From Bacillota bacterium (lineage in GTDB: Bacteria > Bacillota > Clostridia > TANB77 > CAG-465): a stretch of 64,000 bases of DNA. The DNA lies in the NCBI GenBank assembly GCA_023460515.1, contig JAEWPS010000018.1, positions 1 to 64,000 on the forward strand, given 5' to 3'. The notes under the pieces are model-generated. The model was not told where the DNA came from. It worked only from the letters and a program-made list of their open reading frames with translations, and did no database searches. How positions within the stretch are numbered: the first letter of the stretch is position 1; the number at the start of each line of letters is the position of its first letter. Of the stretch, positions 8,920 through 17,977 are shown piece by piece. A program made the position numbers and the translations under genes.

Positions 8920-9291
8920 TTGAACGTAAAAAGGGGAGATATATTTTATGCTAGTTTAGGTCCTGTAGTTGGGAGTGAACAAGATGGAATAAGACCTGTT
9001 TTAATAGTACAAAATGATATTGGAAATAAATATAGTCCTACAATAATAGCATTAGCAATTACTTCAAGAGTTAAAAATTATTTGCCAACACATATTAAAA
9101 TAGATGGTGAAAAATATGGTTTAGAAAAAGATTCTATAATTTTAGCAGAACAAATAAGAACTTTAGATAAATCAAGGTTAAGGGAAAAAATAGGTTTCTT
9201 AGATGATGTTACTATGCTTAGAGTCAAAGAGGCATTAAAAACAAGTTTTAGCTTAAGATGTGATTTTGAAAAATTATTTGGTGAGTGGTAA
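8920..9291 (+). CDS. mazF: MazF/NdoA-type endoribonuclease toxin
   Basis: 123-residue PemK/MazF-fold protein: VKRGDIFYASLGPVVGSEQ at the N-terminus, RPVLIVQND near 25 and ILAEQIRTLDKSR near 75 are the conserved family blocks. Such toxins cut mRNA at short motifs. I start at TTG 8920 (GGGG nine bases upstream, product begins MNVKRGD as in the family) rather than TTG 8911. In Bacillus the antitoxin gene lies immediately upstream; here that place is taken by the GerS-like gene and no short antitoxin frame is visible, so the cognate antitoxin must be elsewhere or absent. Confidence 0.9.
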   Translation: MNVKRGDIFYASLGPVVGSEQDGIRPVLIVQNDIGNKYSPTIIALAITSRVKNYLPTHIKIDGEKYGLEKDSIILAEQIRTLDKSRLREKIGFLDDVTMLRVKEALKTSFSLRCDFEKLFGEW

Positions 9292-9339
9292 TATATTTTT
9301 GGAATTTACTTACTTTTTGTAAAAAAAGCAATATATGTA

Positions 9340-9368
9340 TTGTAAAAAAACATTTTTAATGATATAAT
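9340..9368 (+). promoter_or_regulatory. Promoter of the cell-envelope operon
   Basis: TTGTAA, 17 bases, TATAAT with extended TG (TGATATAAT). Confidence 0.75.
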
Positions 9369-9405
9369 AATTTCGTTAAAGATAAACATTTTTGGGGTGA
9401 ATAAA

Positions 9406-11799
9406 ATGAGAAAAGGTAAAGATATACAGAAAGATAATAAAATAGAAAAGAAACAATTATTTAAATTTAAAAGTATATTTAAAAAGAAAAATAATGTTAA
9501 AGATAAAACTACAGATACTGATCAAAAAGCAAAAAACAAGAAATTGGGATGGAAAATATTTAAAATTTTCTTATTCACAATGATTGCTCTTTGCATTATT
9601 GGGACAGGTATTGTTTTTGGCGTAATATCTGGAATTATAGATAAAACTGATGCAATAGATTTAGAAGAATTACAACTTCTTAAATTGACATCATTTGTTT
9701 ATGATAAAGATGGTACTGAAATAGGAAGTATCTATGATGGTGAAAATAGAGTATCGGTTGAATATAAAGATTTACCAAAAACATTAGTAGATGCGGTTAT
9801 ATCTATTGAAGATGAGAGATTTTTTAGTCATGGTGGTGTAGATATTAAAAGAACTGCAGGGGCTATATTAAGTTACGTAATTAATTCAGGTGATTCAACT
9901 TCTGGTGGTAGTACAATAACTCAACAATTAGTTAAAGTAAGTAAAGCTGATGATGAATATTCTTGGACTAGAAAAATAAGAGAATGGTATAGAGCTATTT
10001 CTTTAGAAAACATACTTACTAAAGAACAAATATTAGAATCATACTTAAATACAATATATTTAGGTGATGGTGCTCATGGTGTTGAAATAGCTTCACAAAA
10101 TTATTTTGGTAAACCACTTAAAGATATAAATTTAGCAGAATCTGCAATACTTGCTGCTGCTATACAAACTCCTGAAGCAACAAATCCATATAAGAGTGAA
10201 GAAGCAAAGAAAAAATTGTTAGATAGAAAAGATTTAGTATTAAAACAAATGCTTAAATTAGGTAAAATATCTCAAGAACAATATGATGAAGCTTCTAAAT
10301 ATGAAGTTGTTTTCAGAAAAGAATCTGTATCAGTAAGTGAAAGAGTTCAAACATATTTTGTAGATGCTGTAATGGAACAAGTTATTGCAGATTTACAAGA
10401 GCAAAAAAATTTAGATAAGGGGCAAGCAATTAAAATGCTTTATTCTCAAGGTCTAAAAATCTATACAACACAAGATTCAGCAGTACAAAAAGCAATTGAT
10501 GATGCGTATAAGAATGCAAAACTATTTTACACAGATAAAAAGGGAGATTTCATGCAATCCGCAATGGTTGTAATGGATCAATCAACAGGTAATGTTGTAG
10601 GATTAATTGGTGGAGCAGATGAAAAAGTAGCATCACGTACTTTCAATAGAGCAACACAAGCTTACAGACAACCGGGTTCTACAATGAAGCCACTTGGAGC
10701 ATATGGTCCTGCCTTTGAGCAAGGGGTATTAGCACCAGGAATGGGACTTGATGATAGTCAGTTCACAATTGGTAATTGGACACCTAAAAATTATTATGGA
10801 TATTTTAATGGATACGTTACAGCAAGGCTTGCAATATCTAAATCTATGAATATACCAGCTGTTAGAGCAAATCAAAGAGCAGGAGTAGACGCAGCATATT
10901 TATTTGCTAAAAATGCCGGTCTTGTAAATTTAGTAGATGCAGATAAAAACTCAGCTTCTCTTGCATTAGGTGGCGTAACTAAAGGACTTACAGTTCTTGA
11001 AATGGCAAATGCATATTCTACTATAGCAAATGGTGGAATATATATGACACCTAAGTTATATACGAAGGTACTAGATAAAGATGGAAAAGAAATATTAAAA
11101 CAAGACACTGCAGCAAAAAGAGTGATGAAAGATTCTACAGCATATATGCTTATTGATTCTTTACAAACTGTTGTAAAAACAGGTACTGGAGCAGGAATAA
11201 TTAAACCAGGAAAGATGCCGGTAGGTGGTAAAACAGGAAACACAAATGATGATAAAGATCAATGGTTTATAGGATTCTCACCATATTACACTATAGCAGC
11301 ATGGAACGGTTATGATGATCCAAAACCTATAGGTTATAGAACTGGTGTAGGAGCATATCCTTATACATCAATGGTAGTATTCAATACAGTAATGAATGCA
11401 ATTAATGCTGGAAAAACAGTAAAACAGTTTGAAAGACCAGCTTCAATAGTAAATGCTTCTGTATGTAAAGTGTCTGGACTTGTTGCAACTGATGCATGTA
11501 GAAATGATCCAAGAGGTGATCAAACTGCAACAGATATATTTGCAGTAGGGTCTGTACCTACAAAAACATGTGATATACATAAATCAGTTAGTATATGTAG
11601 TGAAACAGGACTTTTAGCTACTGAATTTTGTCCTACTCCTGTGACTAAATCATTTATAACTAGAGATTATGTACCTGGAGTTAAACCAAGTGACTGGAAC
11701 TTTATGATACCTACAGAAACTTGTAAAGTTCATACTAAGGCACCTGTAGTAGTACCTCCAGATGAAGTAGATATATATGGTAATCCAATAAATCCATAA
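9406..11799 (+). CDS. Class A penicillin-binding protein (PBP1A-like)
   Basis: Bifunctional peptidoglycan glycosyltransferase/transpeptidase, 797 residues. A basic cytoplasmic tail (1-47) precedes one membrane helix (about 50-75). GT51 domain: SIEDERFFSHGGVD near 130, GGSTITQQLVK near 168, ILESYLNTIYLG near 210. Transpeptidase domain: SxxK in PGSTMKPLGAY near 424, SxN in SKSMNIPA near 480, KTG in GGKTGNTNDD near 607. The last 110 residues are cysteine-rich (VCKVSGLVATDAC, TKTCDIH, SICSETGLLATEFC), as in many clostridial PBPs, and lack a PASTA domain. Start ATG 9406 follows GGGGTGA; a GTG nine bases earlier overlaps that site. Confidence 0.93.
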   Translation: MRKGKDIQKDNKIEKKQLFKFKSIFKKKNNVKDKTTDTDQKAKNKKLGWKIFKIFLFTMIALCIIGTGIVFGVISGIIDKTDAIDLEELQLLKLTSFVYDKDGTEIGSIYDGENRVSVEYKDLPKTLVDAVISIEDERFFSHGGVDIKRTAGAILSYVINSGDSTSGGSTITQQLVKVSKADDEYSWTRKIREWYRAISLENILTKEQILESYLNTIYLGDGAHGVEIASQNYFGKPLKDINLAESAILAAAIQTPEATNPYKSEEAKKKLLDRKDLVLKQMLKLGKISQEQYDEASKYEVVFRKESVSVSERVQTYFVDAVMEQVIADLQEQKNLDKGQAIKMLYSQGLKIYTTQDSAVQKAIDDAYKNAKLFYTDKKGDFMQSAMVVMDQSTGNVVGLIGGADEKVASRTFNRATQAYRQPGSTMKPLGAYGPAFEQGVLAPGMGLDDSQFTIGNWTPKNYYGYFNGYVTARLAISKSMNIPAVRANQRAGVDAAYLFAKNAGLVNLVDADKNSASLALGGVTKGLTVLEMANAYSTIANGGIYMTPKLYTKVLDKDGKEILKQDTAAKRVMKDSTAYMLIDSLQTVVKTGTGAGIIKPGKMPVGGKTGNTNDDKDQWFIGFSPYYTIAAWNGYDDPKPIGYRTGVGAYPYTSMVVFNTVMNAINAGKTVKQFERPASIVNASVCKVSGLVATDACRNDPRGDQTATDIFAVGSVPTKTCDIHKSVSICSETGLLATEFCPTPVTKSFITRDYVPGVKPSDWNFMIPTETCKVHTKAPVVVPPDEVDIYGNPINP

Positions 11800-11820
11800 C
11801 ATAAATTAGAGGAGTATTTA

Positions 11821-12807
11821 ATGAAAAAAACTAAAATATTTGTAATGTTTATATTATTTCAAATGATATTTATACCAATATTATCAATTATATTAATATA
11901 TTATGGACCATTTACAAATTTAAAAGAAATGATAGTAACAACAGCTATGACAACAATGAGACATCAATATTTTGCAACATTATTTTTAAGTGACGCTGAA
12001 ATAGCACAAATATTAGAGAAAAATAGGCCAGCAGAAATAATAGAAGAACAGGCTGTTGAAGATATACAAGTAACTTCAAATGCTACAGATGGAATAGAAT
12101 TGGTTGATGTAAGTTCAAAAACTTTTAAGGGCTATTTACTTATTGTAAATGACCCTTCGAGAGTTAAACTTGCAGCATCACCAAGACTTGGTAAAGTTGG
12201 TGCAACTACATCACAAATTGTTGAATATTACGACGGAGTTGCTGGTATAAATGCAGGTGGCTTTAAAGATGATGCACTTGGTACTGGTGGAAAGCCCGAT
12301 GGAATTTTGATTTCTGATGGAGAATTAAAAACAACAAAACCTAGTGGTACTTATAGTGTTGTAGGTCTTGATAAGTCTAATAGAATGATAGTATCAAATG
12401 CAATGTCTTATTCTACAATGGTAAGTAAAAATATACGTGACGCCGTTACATTTGGACCAACAATTATTGTAAACGGTAATCCAACTATAAAAAGTGGTAA
12501 TGGTGGCTGGGGTGTTCAACCTAGAACTGCTATAGGACAAAGAAAAGATGGAACAATACTAATGTTAGTTATAGATGGAAGACAAGCTGGCAGTTTAGGT
12601 GCAACTTTAAAAAATGTGCAAGATATATTTATGGAATATGGTGCATATAATGCATATAACTTAGATGGTGGTGCTTCTAGTACTATGGTATATAATTCAG
12701 CTGTTGTAAATAAACCAAGTGATATTATGGGTGAAAGATATGTTCCATGTGCATTTATAGTTACAAAACCTAATTCTGATTCAAATTTAGAAAAGAAAGC
12801 AGAGTAA
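11821..12807 (+). CDS. Membrane-anchored phosphodiester glycosidase (NAGPA-domain) protein
   Basis: 328 residues: N-terminal membrane helix (about 6-28), then a NAGPA-type domain from about residue 95. Typical blocks are GINAGGF near 142, GWGVQPRTAIGQRKDG near 228-243, LVIDGRQAGS near 248 and YNLDGGASSTMV near 278. Family members cleave phosphodiester-linked GlcNAc or act on exopolysaccharide and wall polymers outside the cell. It follows the PBP gene by 21 bases in what looks like one operon ending at the response regulator, so a wall-polymer substrate is likely. ATG at 11821, with GGAG upstream. Confidence 0.85.
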   Translation: MKKTKIFVMFILFQMIFIPILSIILIYYGPFTNLKEMIVTTAMTTMRHQYFATLFLSDAEIAQILEKNRPAEIIEEQAVEDIQVTSNATDGIELVDVSSKTFKGYLLIVNDPSRVKLAASPRLGKVGATTSQIVEYYDGVAGINAGGFKDDALGTGGKPDGILISDGELKTTKPSGTYSVVGLDKSNRMIVSNAMSYSTMVSKNIRDAVTFGPTIIVNGNPTIKSGNGGWGVQPRTAIGQRKDGTILMLVIDGRQAGSLGATLKNVQDIFMEYGAYNAYNLDGGASSTMVYNSAVVNKPSDIMGERYVPCAFIVTKPNSDSNLEKKAE

Positions 12808-12817
12808 GGGGTACAAA

Positions 12818-13834
12818 ATGAAAAAAATATTAATATACATGTTTGTATTTGCTACTATTGGTGTTTTTATAACAACTATAGCACTTACATTTGCAGATAA
12901 TTTTATATATTCACTTAATAATTCAAGCGCTATTGTTCAAAATAGTGATAATTTAAAAGATACAGATATTAGTAAAAATATAAAAATTGATGGTGGAGCG
13001 TCTCTTGTGCAGTATGCTTATAACAATAAGTATTATCTTTATTTGAAAGATGGTAAAATTTATATAAATAATACTGAAAAGCAAGAAATAGAAAGTACAA
13101 TTCAAGAAGATGATCCTATTTGCTTTTATAATTTGTTATATGATAAAAATTTAGTAATATATTTTACTGAAAAGAAGATAGGTAAAAGTTCTAAACTAAC
13201 TATTAGAACTTATGAAATTAGTTCTAAAAACAAAATGAAACATGATGATTTTACAGTAAGTAATTTTGTTAAAATAAAAGAATTAGAAGGCTCTCCTGTT
13301 ATAAATGTAAAATATATAAATGTAGAAACTAAAAGTGGTTTAAAAGAAAGTAACACAATATATAGGGTTGACTTATTTGGTAGCATATCACAGGTTATAT
13401 CTGGTAAAATTATATCTAAACTTACTATGTTAAAACAAAAAGATAGACTTTATTACGAAGATAATAAAGGAAGTATATATTATTCAGGTGGAGTTTTAAA
13501 TATATTTAAAGAAAGTGTAAACCTTATTGGTACAGACTTAGATGATAATATCTACTTCATTTCTACTAAAGGAAAAGATAAAGTTTATAAAGTTTCAAAT
13601 AACAAAATAGTAGATACAATTCAATTATCCGATACGGATGTTGTTAAAACTTATAGTGATAATACAAATGTATATTTAGTTTATCCTACATATATAATTA
13701 ACATATCATCTGAAGAACCAAATAAAAGATTAATAAAACTTTCAAATTATGTTACTTTTGAATCTATTAAAAGTAATACAGTATATTTAAAGACAAAAGA
13801 TAATACAATTATAGCAAGAGAATTGTCTAAGTAA
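12818..13834 (+). CDS. Exported protein of unknown function, probable beta-propeller
   Basis: 338 residues with an N-terminal signal anchor (residues 4-27) followed by repeating beta-strand blocks such as YYLYLKDGKIYINN, LYYEDNKGSIYY and NIYFISTKGKDKVYKVSNN, which resemble DUF5050-like or six-bladed propeller repeats; the family is not recognised with certainty. No catalytic motif is visible. It lies between the phosphodiester glycosidase (10 bases) and uppP (12 bases), so it is cotranscribed with envelope genes and may be a wall-associated accessory protein. Confidence 0.6.
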   Translation: MKKILIYMFVFATIGVFITTIALTFADNFIYSLNNSSAIVQNSDNLKDTDISKNIKIDGGASLVQYAYNNKYYLYLKDGKIYINNTEKQEIESTIQEDDPICFYNLLYDKNLVIYFTEKKIGKSSKLTIRTYEISSKNKMKHDDFTVSNFVKIKELEGSPVINVKYINVETKSGLKESNTIYRVDLFGSISQVISGKIISKLTMLKQKDRLYYEDNKGSIYYSGGVLNIFKESVNLIGTDLDDNIYFISTKGKDKVYKVSNNKIVDTIQLSDTDVVKTYSDNTNVYLVYPTYIINISSEEPNKRLIKLSNYVTFESIKSNTVYLKTKDNTIIARELSK

Positions 13835-13846
13835 TAGGGGGATATA

Positions 13847-14656
13847 ATGGAAGAAATAATTAGAGCTATCATACTTGGTATAGTGCAAGGATTAGGTGAG
13901 TTTTTACCTATATCTAGTTCAGCACATTTAATAATAGTAAGATATTTATTTAACTTTCCGGAAATGAAGGTTTCTTTTGATGTAGCGCTTCATTTTGGTA
14001 CACTAATAGCAGTAATGTGGGTATTTTGGAAAGATTGGATAATATACCTTAAAGGTGTTTTTGAGAAGATAGTACACAAGAAATCTTCTTTTGAAAATAA
14101 TATGTTTTGGTATCTAGTAGTTGCAACAATCCCAGGAGCTTTAATTGGTCTATTATTAGAAGGACCTATTGAAACTATTTTTAGAACAAATATGATTCTT
14201 ATAGCTAGTACACTAGCTATAATGGGTATACTAATATATATTGGCGATTCATATGCACAGAAAAAATACAAAAAACAAACTAAATTTGAGGAATTAACAT
14301 TTAAACAAACTACAATAATTGGGTTATCTCAAGCATTAGCCGTTATTCCTGGATTTTCTAGATCTGGAACAACTATTCTTACTGCAAGACTTATGGGAAT
14401 AACTAGAGAAGCATCTGCTAAATTTACCTTTTTATTATCTGCTCCTATAATATTTGGAGCGGCAATAGTAAAAGCCAAAGAACTAATTACAGGATTTAAT
14501 TTAGAACTTGTTGTAGGAATACTTACAGCAGCAATCGTTGGTATAATTGCGATAAAGTTCTTGCTAGGTTATATAAAGAACAAGGGATTTGCTATATTTG
14601 CTTATTATAGGATAATTATAGCAATCATTGTACTATTAAAAGTATTTTTAGGTTAA
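13847..14656 (+). CDS. uppP: Undecaprenyl-diphosphatase UppP (BacA)
   Basis: Polytopic membrane enzyme that dephosphorylates undecaprenyl diphosphate, recycling the lipid carrier of wall synthesis; it also confers bacitracin tolerance. 269 residues, the usual length, about eight membrane segments. Both signatures are present: GLGEFLPISSSAHL near residue 16 and IPGFSRSGTTI near 166, contributing the catalytic Glu, Ser and Arg. It is cotranscribed with a class A PBP, which fits a joint role in peptidoglycan polymerisation. Confidence 0.96.
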   Translation: MEEIIRAIILGIVQGLGEFLPISSSAHLIIVRYLFNFPEMKVSFDVALHFGTLIAVMWVFWKDWIIYLKGVFEKIVHKKSSFENNMFWYLVVATIPGALIGLLLEGPIETIFRTNMILIASTLAIMGILIYIGDSYAQKKYKKQTKFEELTFKQTTIIGLSQALAVIPGFSRSGTTILTARLMGITREASAKFTFLLSAPIIFGAAIVKAKELITGFNLELVVGILTAAIVGIIAIKFLLGYIKNKGFAIFAYYRIIIAIIVLLKVFLG

Positions 14657-14668
14657 GGGGGATTTTAT

Positions 14669-15700
14669 ATGATAACGTATGATGAGTTAATAAAAAATTT
14701 AAATGTTTTACTTGTTGATGATGATGAGGACTTTATAAATATTGCATGTATGTATTTAAAATCAAAAGGATACAATATTGATGTTGTAAATAATGGGAAA
14801 GATGCGATTGAGACATTAAAACAAGAAAAACACCAAATCGTTCTTTTGGATTATTTTATGCCAGACATATCTGGAGAAGATGTTGTTGTTGAAGTTCGTA
14901 AATTTAATCAAGAGGTTGTTATTATAATGCAAACTGGTTTTGCAGGACAAAAACCTCCAATTGATACAATGCAAAGATTAAATATACAAAACTATCACGA
15001 TAAAACAGAAGGAATGGACAAGTTAAATTTAGAATTAATTTCTGCTGTTAAAATATTTAATCAACAAAATGAGATAGCTATTTCAAAATATAAAAGTAAT
15101 GCAATTGGAAAACTAATTAGTTCAATAGTATTAAATATAAAATCTAATTTAATGTCTATAGGTGCTGGACTTGAAATAACTAATATGATAATTAATGAAG
15201 CAAGAAGTGAAGTTGGTCTAGAAAACATCGCAAAACTTGGAGGTTTCTATGAGACTAACAAAGAAAGTTTAGAAAAAATTGATAAAGTACTTACAGCTAT
15301 AATAAAAGAAACAAATTCTGGCAACGAAGAAGTTATGTCAGATGCTGAAATAATTGAGGTTATTAATCTAATATTAATAACTGAATTAAAGCAAAAAGGT
15401 ATAAAATTTTCTAGTAAAGTTTCACTTAGGACAAATAGTTATATAACAGGTAATGTAAATGATATTGTATTTATAATTTGTGAAATAATATTTAAACTTA
15501 TTAAAGTATCTGAAAATGAATCCGCTATTTCATTTACATTAACTGAAGATGAAAAAGACTGGTATTTTATAGTAGAAAGTGATCAAATAAACAAGATAAG
15601 TAATAACGATTTATATTTACTTAAAAATATAGTGTTATCTATAAAAAATGCAAATTTAATTAAAGAAGAAAATAGTATAAAAATATTACTTAAAAAATAG
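14669..15700 (+). CDS. Response regulator with degenerate kinase-like C-terminal half
   Basis: 343 residues. The receiver domain occupies residues 12-130: acidic pair LLVDDDED, phospho-acceptor Asp in IVLLDYFMPD near 65, and the switch Thr in IIMQTG. The rest is not a DNA-binding domain. Residues 145-215 look like a dimerisation helix pair without the phosphorylatable His (AIGKLISSIVLNIKSNLMSI), and residues 225-343 resemble a shrunken HATPase fold without recognisable N, G1 or G2 boxes. It is the last gene of the envelope operon, 12 bases after uppP. Output is unknown; a protein-interaction regulator is my inference. Confidence 0.75.
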   Translation: MITYDELIKNLNVLLVDDDEDFINIACMYLKSKGYNIDVVNNGKDAIETLKQEKHQIVLLDYFMPDISGEDVVVEVRKFNQEVVIIMQTGFAGQKPPIDTMQRLNIQNYHDKTEGMDKLNLELISAVKIFNQQNEIAISKYKSNAIGKLISSIVLNIKSNLMSIGAGLEITNMIINEARSEVGLENIAKLGGFYETNKESLEKIDKVLTAIIKETNSGNEEVMSDAEIIEVINLILITELKQKGIKFSSKVSLRTNSYITGNVNDIVFIICEIIFKLIKVSENESAISFTLTEDEKDWYFIVESDQINKISNNDLYLLKNIVLSIKNANLIKEENSIKILLKK

Positions 15701-15789
15701 CATAATATTACAATAAAATAACAAAAATAATATATTTTTATTAAAGGTTAAGTATTTAAAAGATATTTAATCCTTTTTTCTAAATTTTG

Positions 15790-15818
15790 TTGTAAATTAT
15801 ATAAATAAATGGTATAAT
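15790..15818 (+). promoter_or_regulatory. Promoter of pnp operon
   Basis: TTGTAA, 17 bases, TATAAT preceded by TGG (extended -10). No rpsO precedes pnp here. Confidence 0.75.
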
Positions 15819-15855
15819 ATGCATGTTAAATTATATCAAAATTGGAGGATAAATT

Positions 15856-17973
15856 ATGTTTAAAAAATTTGAAACTTACTTTGCAGGCAAAAAACTTGTA
15901 ATAGAAACAGGAAAAATGGCTTGTTTGAGTAATGGTTCATGTCTTGTAAGATATGAAGATACAGCAGTACTTGTTAATGCAACAATGTCAAAAGAACCAA
16001 GAGAAGGAATAGATTTTCTTCCGTTATCAGTAGATTATGAAGAAAGATTATATGCAGTTGGAAAAATACCTGGTGGTTTTGTAAAAAGAGAAGGAAGACC
16101 GACAGATAAAGCTATACTTGTATCTAGAGTAATAGATAGACCTATGAGACCTTTATTTCCACATGATTATAGAAATGATACATCTATTCATATAACAGCT
16201 ATGTGTGTAGATCCAAATGTTCTTCCTGAAGTACCAGCAATGATTGGTGCATCAATAGCATTAAATATATCAGATATACCTTTTGATAAAATAGTTGGAG
16301 GTATAAAAGTAGGATTAGTTGACGGAAATCTTATATTAAATCCTAATTTAGAAGAAAGAGAAAAATCTATTTTAGACTTGACTGTTGCTGCTACATATGA
16401 TAAAGTTTGTATGATTGAAGCTGGAGCTAACGAAGTAGATAATGAAACAATGCTTAAAGCAATAAAACTTGGACATGAAGAAATTAAAAAGTTATGTTTA
16501 TTTATTGAAGATATAAGAAAAGAGATTGGAAAACCAAAATCTGAATATAAATCTTTTGAAATACCTGAGCAACTTATGAACGAAATAAAAGATATTGTAG
16601 GAGATAAACTATCTAGTGCTGCAAGTACAACAGATAAAACTGTTAGAGATGCAGATATAGATAATTTAAAACAATTTGTAAAAGAAGAATATATAAAAAA
16701 TCATAGTGAAGAGGAATATTCAAAAAATAAAAGTGTTATAGCGGAAGCTATGTATAAATTGCAAAAAAAAGCAGTTAGAAATGCAATTATAGAAAAAGGT
16801 ATGAGACCTGATGGCAGAGGATTAGATGAAATAAGACCTCTTAGTGCAGAAACTCATATATTAGAAAGAACACATGGTAGTGCATTGTTTAGCAGAGGTC
16901 AAACTCAAGTATTATCTGTAGTAACACTTGGAACTACTTCTGAAGAGCAAACTTTAGATGGTCTTGATGAAGAGACTGCAAAAGCATATATTCATCATTA
17001 CAATTTTCCACCATACAGTGTAGGCGAAGCTAGACCTTCAAGAGGTCCTGGTAGAAGGGAAATAGGACATGGTGCATTAGCAGAAAGAGCTTTAGAACCA
17101 ATGATTCCTTCAAAAGAAGATTTTCCATACACTATTCGTGTTGTATCTGAAGTATTAAGTTCAAATGGCTCTACATCACAAGGAAGTATATGTGCTTCAA
17201 CACTTGCTTTAATGGATGCGGGTGTTCCAATAAAAGCTCCAGTAGCTGGAATATCTACAGGATTATTTACTAAAGAAGACAATGTAGATGACTATATAAT
17301 GGTAACAGATATTCAAGGCATTGAAGATTTCTTTGGAGATATGGATTTTAAAGTTGCTGGAACTAAAAAAGGTATAACAGCTATTCAAGTAGATATTAAA
17401 ATTGATGGATTATCTTACGAAGTAATTTCTGAAGCTTTTGAAAAAACATATAAAGCAAGATGTTACATTTTAGATGAAGTAATGTTAAAAGAATTACCTG
17501 AAGCAAGAAAAGAAATTTCTAAATATGCACCTAAGATTACTACAATTTCAATTAATCCAGATAAAATACGTGATGTTATTGGTAGTGGCGGAAAAGTTAT
17601 TAATAAGATAATAGAAGAAACTGGAGTTAAAATAGATATTGAAGATACTGGAAAAATATTTATAGCTGGAGTCGATTCTGCAGCCGTAGATAGAGCTATT
17701 GCTATAATTGAAGGTATAACAAAAGATATTGAACTTAATGCAGTTTATAACGGTAAAGTAACTAAAATAATAAATTGTGGAGCAATAGTTGAAGTATTAC
17801 CTGGTAAAGAAGGACTTCTTCATATATCTAAAATAACAAAGACTAGATTAAATAAAGTAGAAGATGCTTTAAATCTTGGCGATAGTATCATGGTTAAAGT
17901 AACTGATATAGATAAAGAAAATGGTAAATTTAGTTTAATTGCAAATGATTTAGTAATAAATAAAGAGGTGTAG
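15856..17973 (+). CDS. pnp: Polyribonucleotide nucleotidyltransferase (PNPase)
   Basis: Phosphorolytic 3'-5' exoribonuclease of mRNA decay. 705 residues with the standard order: first RNase PH domain (about 10-140), helical PNPase domain (240-310), second, catalytic RNase PH domain (about 320-540, GSALFSRGQTQVLSV and GHGALAERAL), KH domain (555-615, IRDVIGSGGKVINKI) and S1 domain (625-700, EVLPGKEGLLHISK). ATG 15856 follows TTGGAGG. RNase Y, the main endonuclease, is encoded at 35.8 kb in the same window. Confidence 0.97.
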   Translation: MFKKFETYFAGKKLVIETGKMACLSNGSCLVRYEDTAVLVNATMSKEPREGIDFLPLSVDYEERLYAVGKIPGGFVKREGRPTDKAILVSRVIDRPMRPLFPHDYRNDTSIHITAMCVDPNVLPEVPAMIGASIALNISDIPFDKIVGGIKVGLVDGNLILNPNLEEREKSILDLTVAATYDKVCMIEAGANEVDNETMLKAIKLGHEEIKKLCLFIEDIRKEIGKPKSEYKSFEIPEQLMNEIKDIVGDKLSSAASTTDKTVRDADIDNLKQFVKEEYIKNHSEEEYSKNKSVIAEAMYKLQKKAVRNAIIEKGMRPDGRGLDEIRPLSAETHILERTHGSALFSRGQTQVLSVVTLGTTSEEQTLDGLDEETAKAYIHHYNFPPYSVGEARPSRGPGRREIGHGALAERALEPMIPSKEDFPYTIRVVSEVLSSNGSTSQGSICASTLALMDAGVPIKAPVAGISTGLFTKEDNVDDYIMVTDIQGIEDFFGDMDFKVAGTKKGITAIQVDIKIDGLSYEVISEAFEKTYKARCYILDEVMLKELPEARKEISKYAPKITTISINPDKIRDVIGSGGKVINKIIEETGVKIDIEDTGKIFIAGVDSAAVDRAIAIIEGITKDIELNAVYNGKVTKIINCGAIVEVLPGKEGLLHISKITKTRLNKVEDALNLGDSIMVKVTDIDKENGKFSLIANDLVINKEV

Positions 17974-17977
17974 TTTA

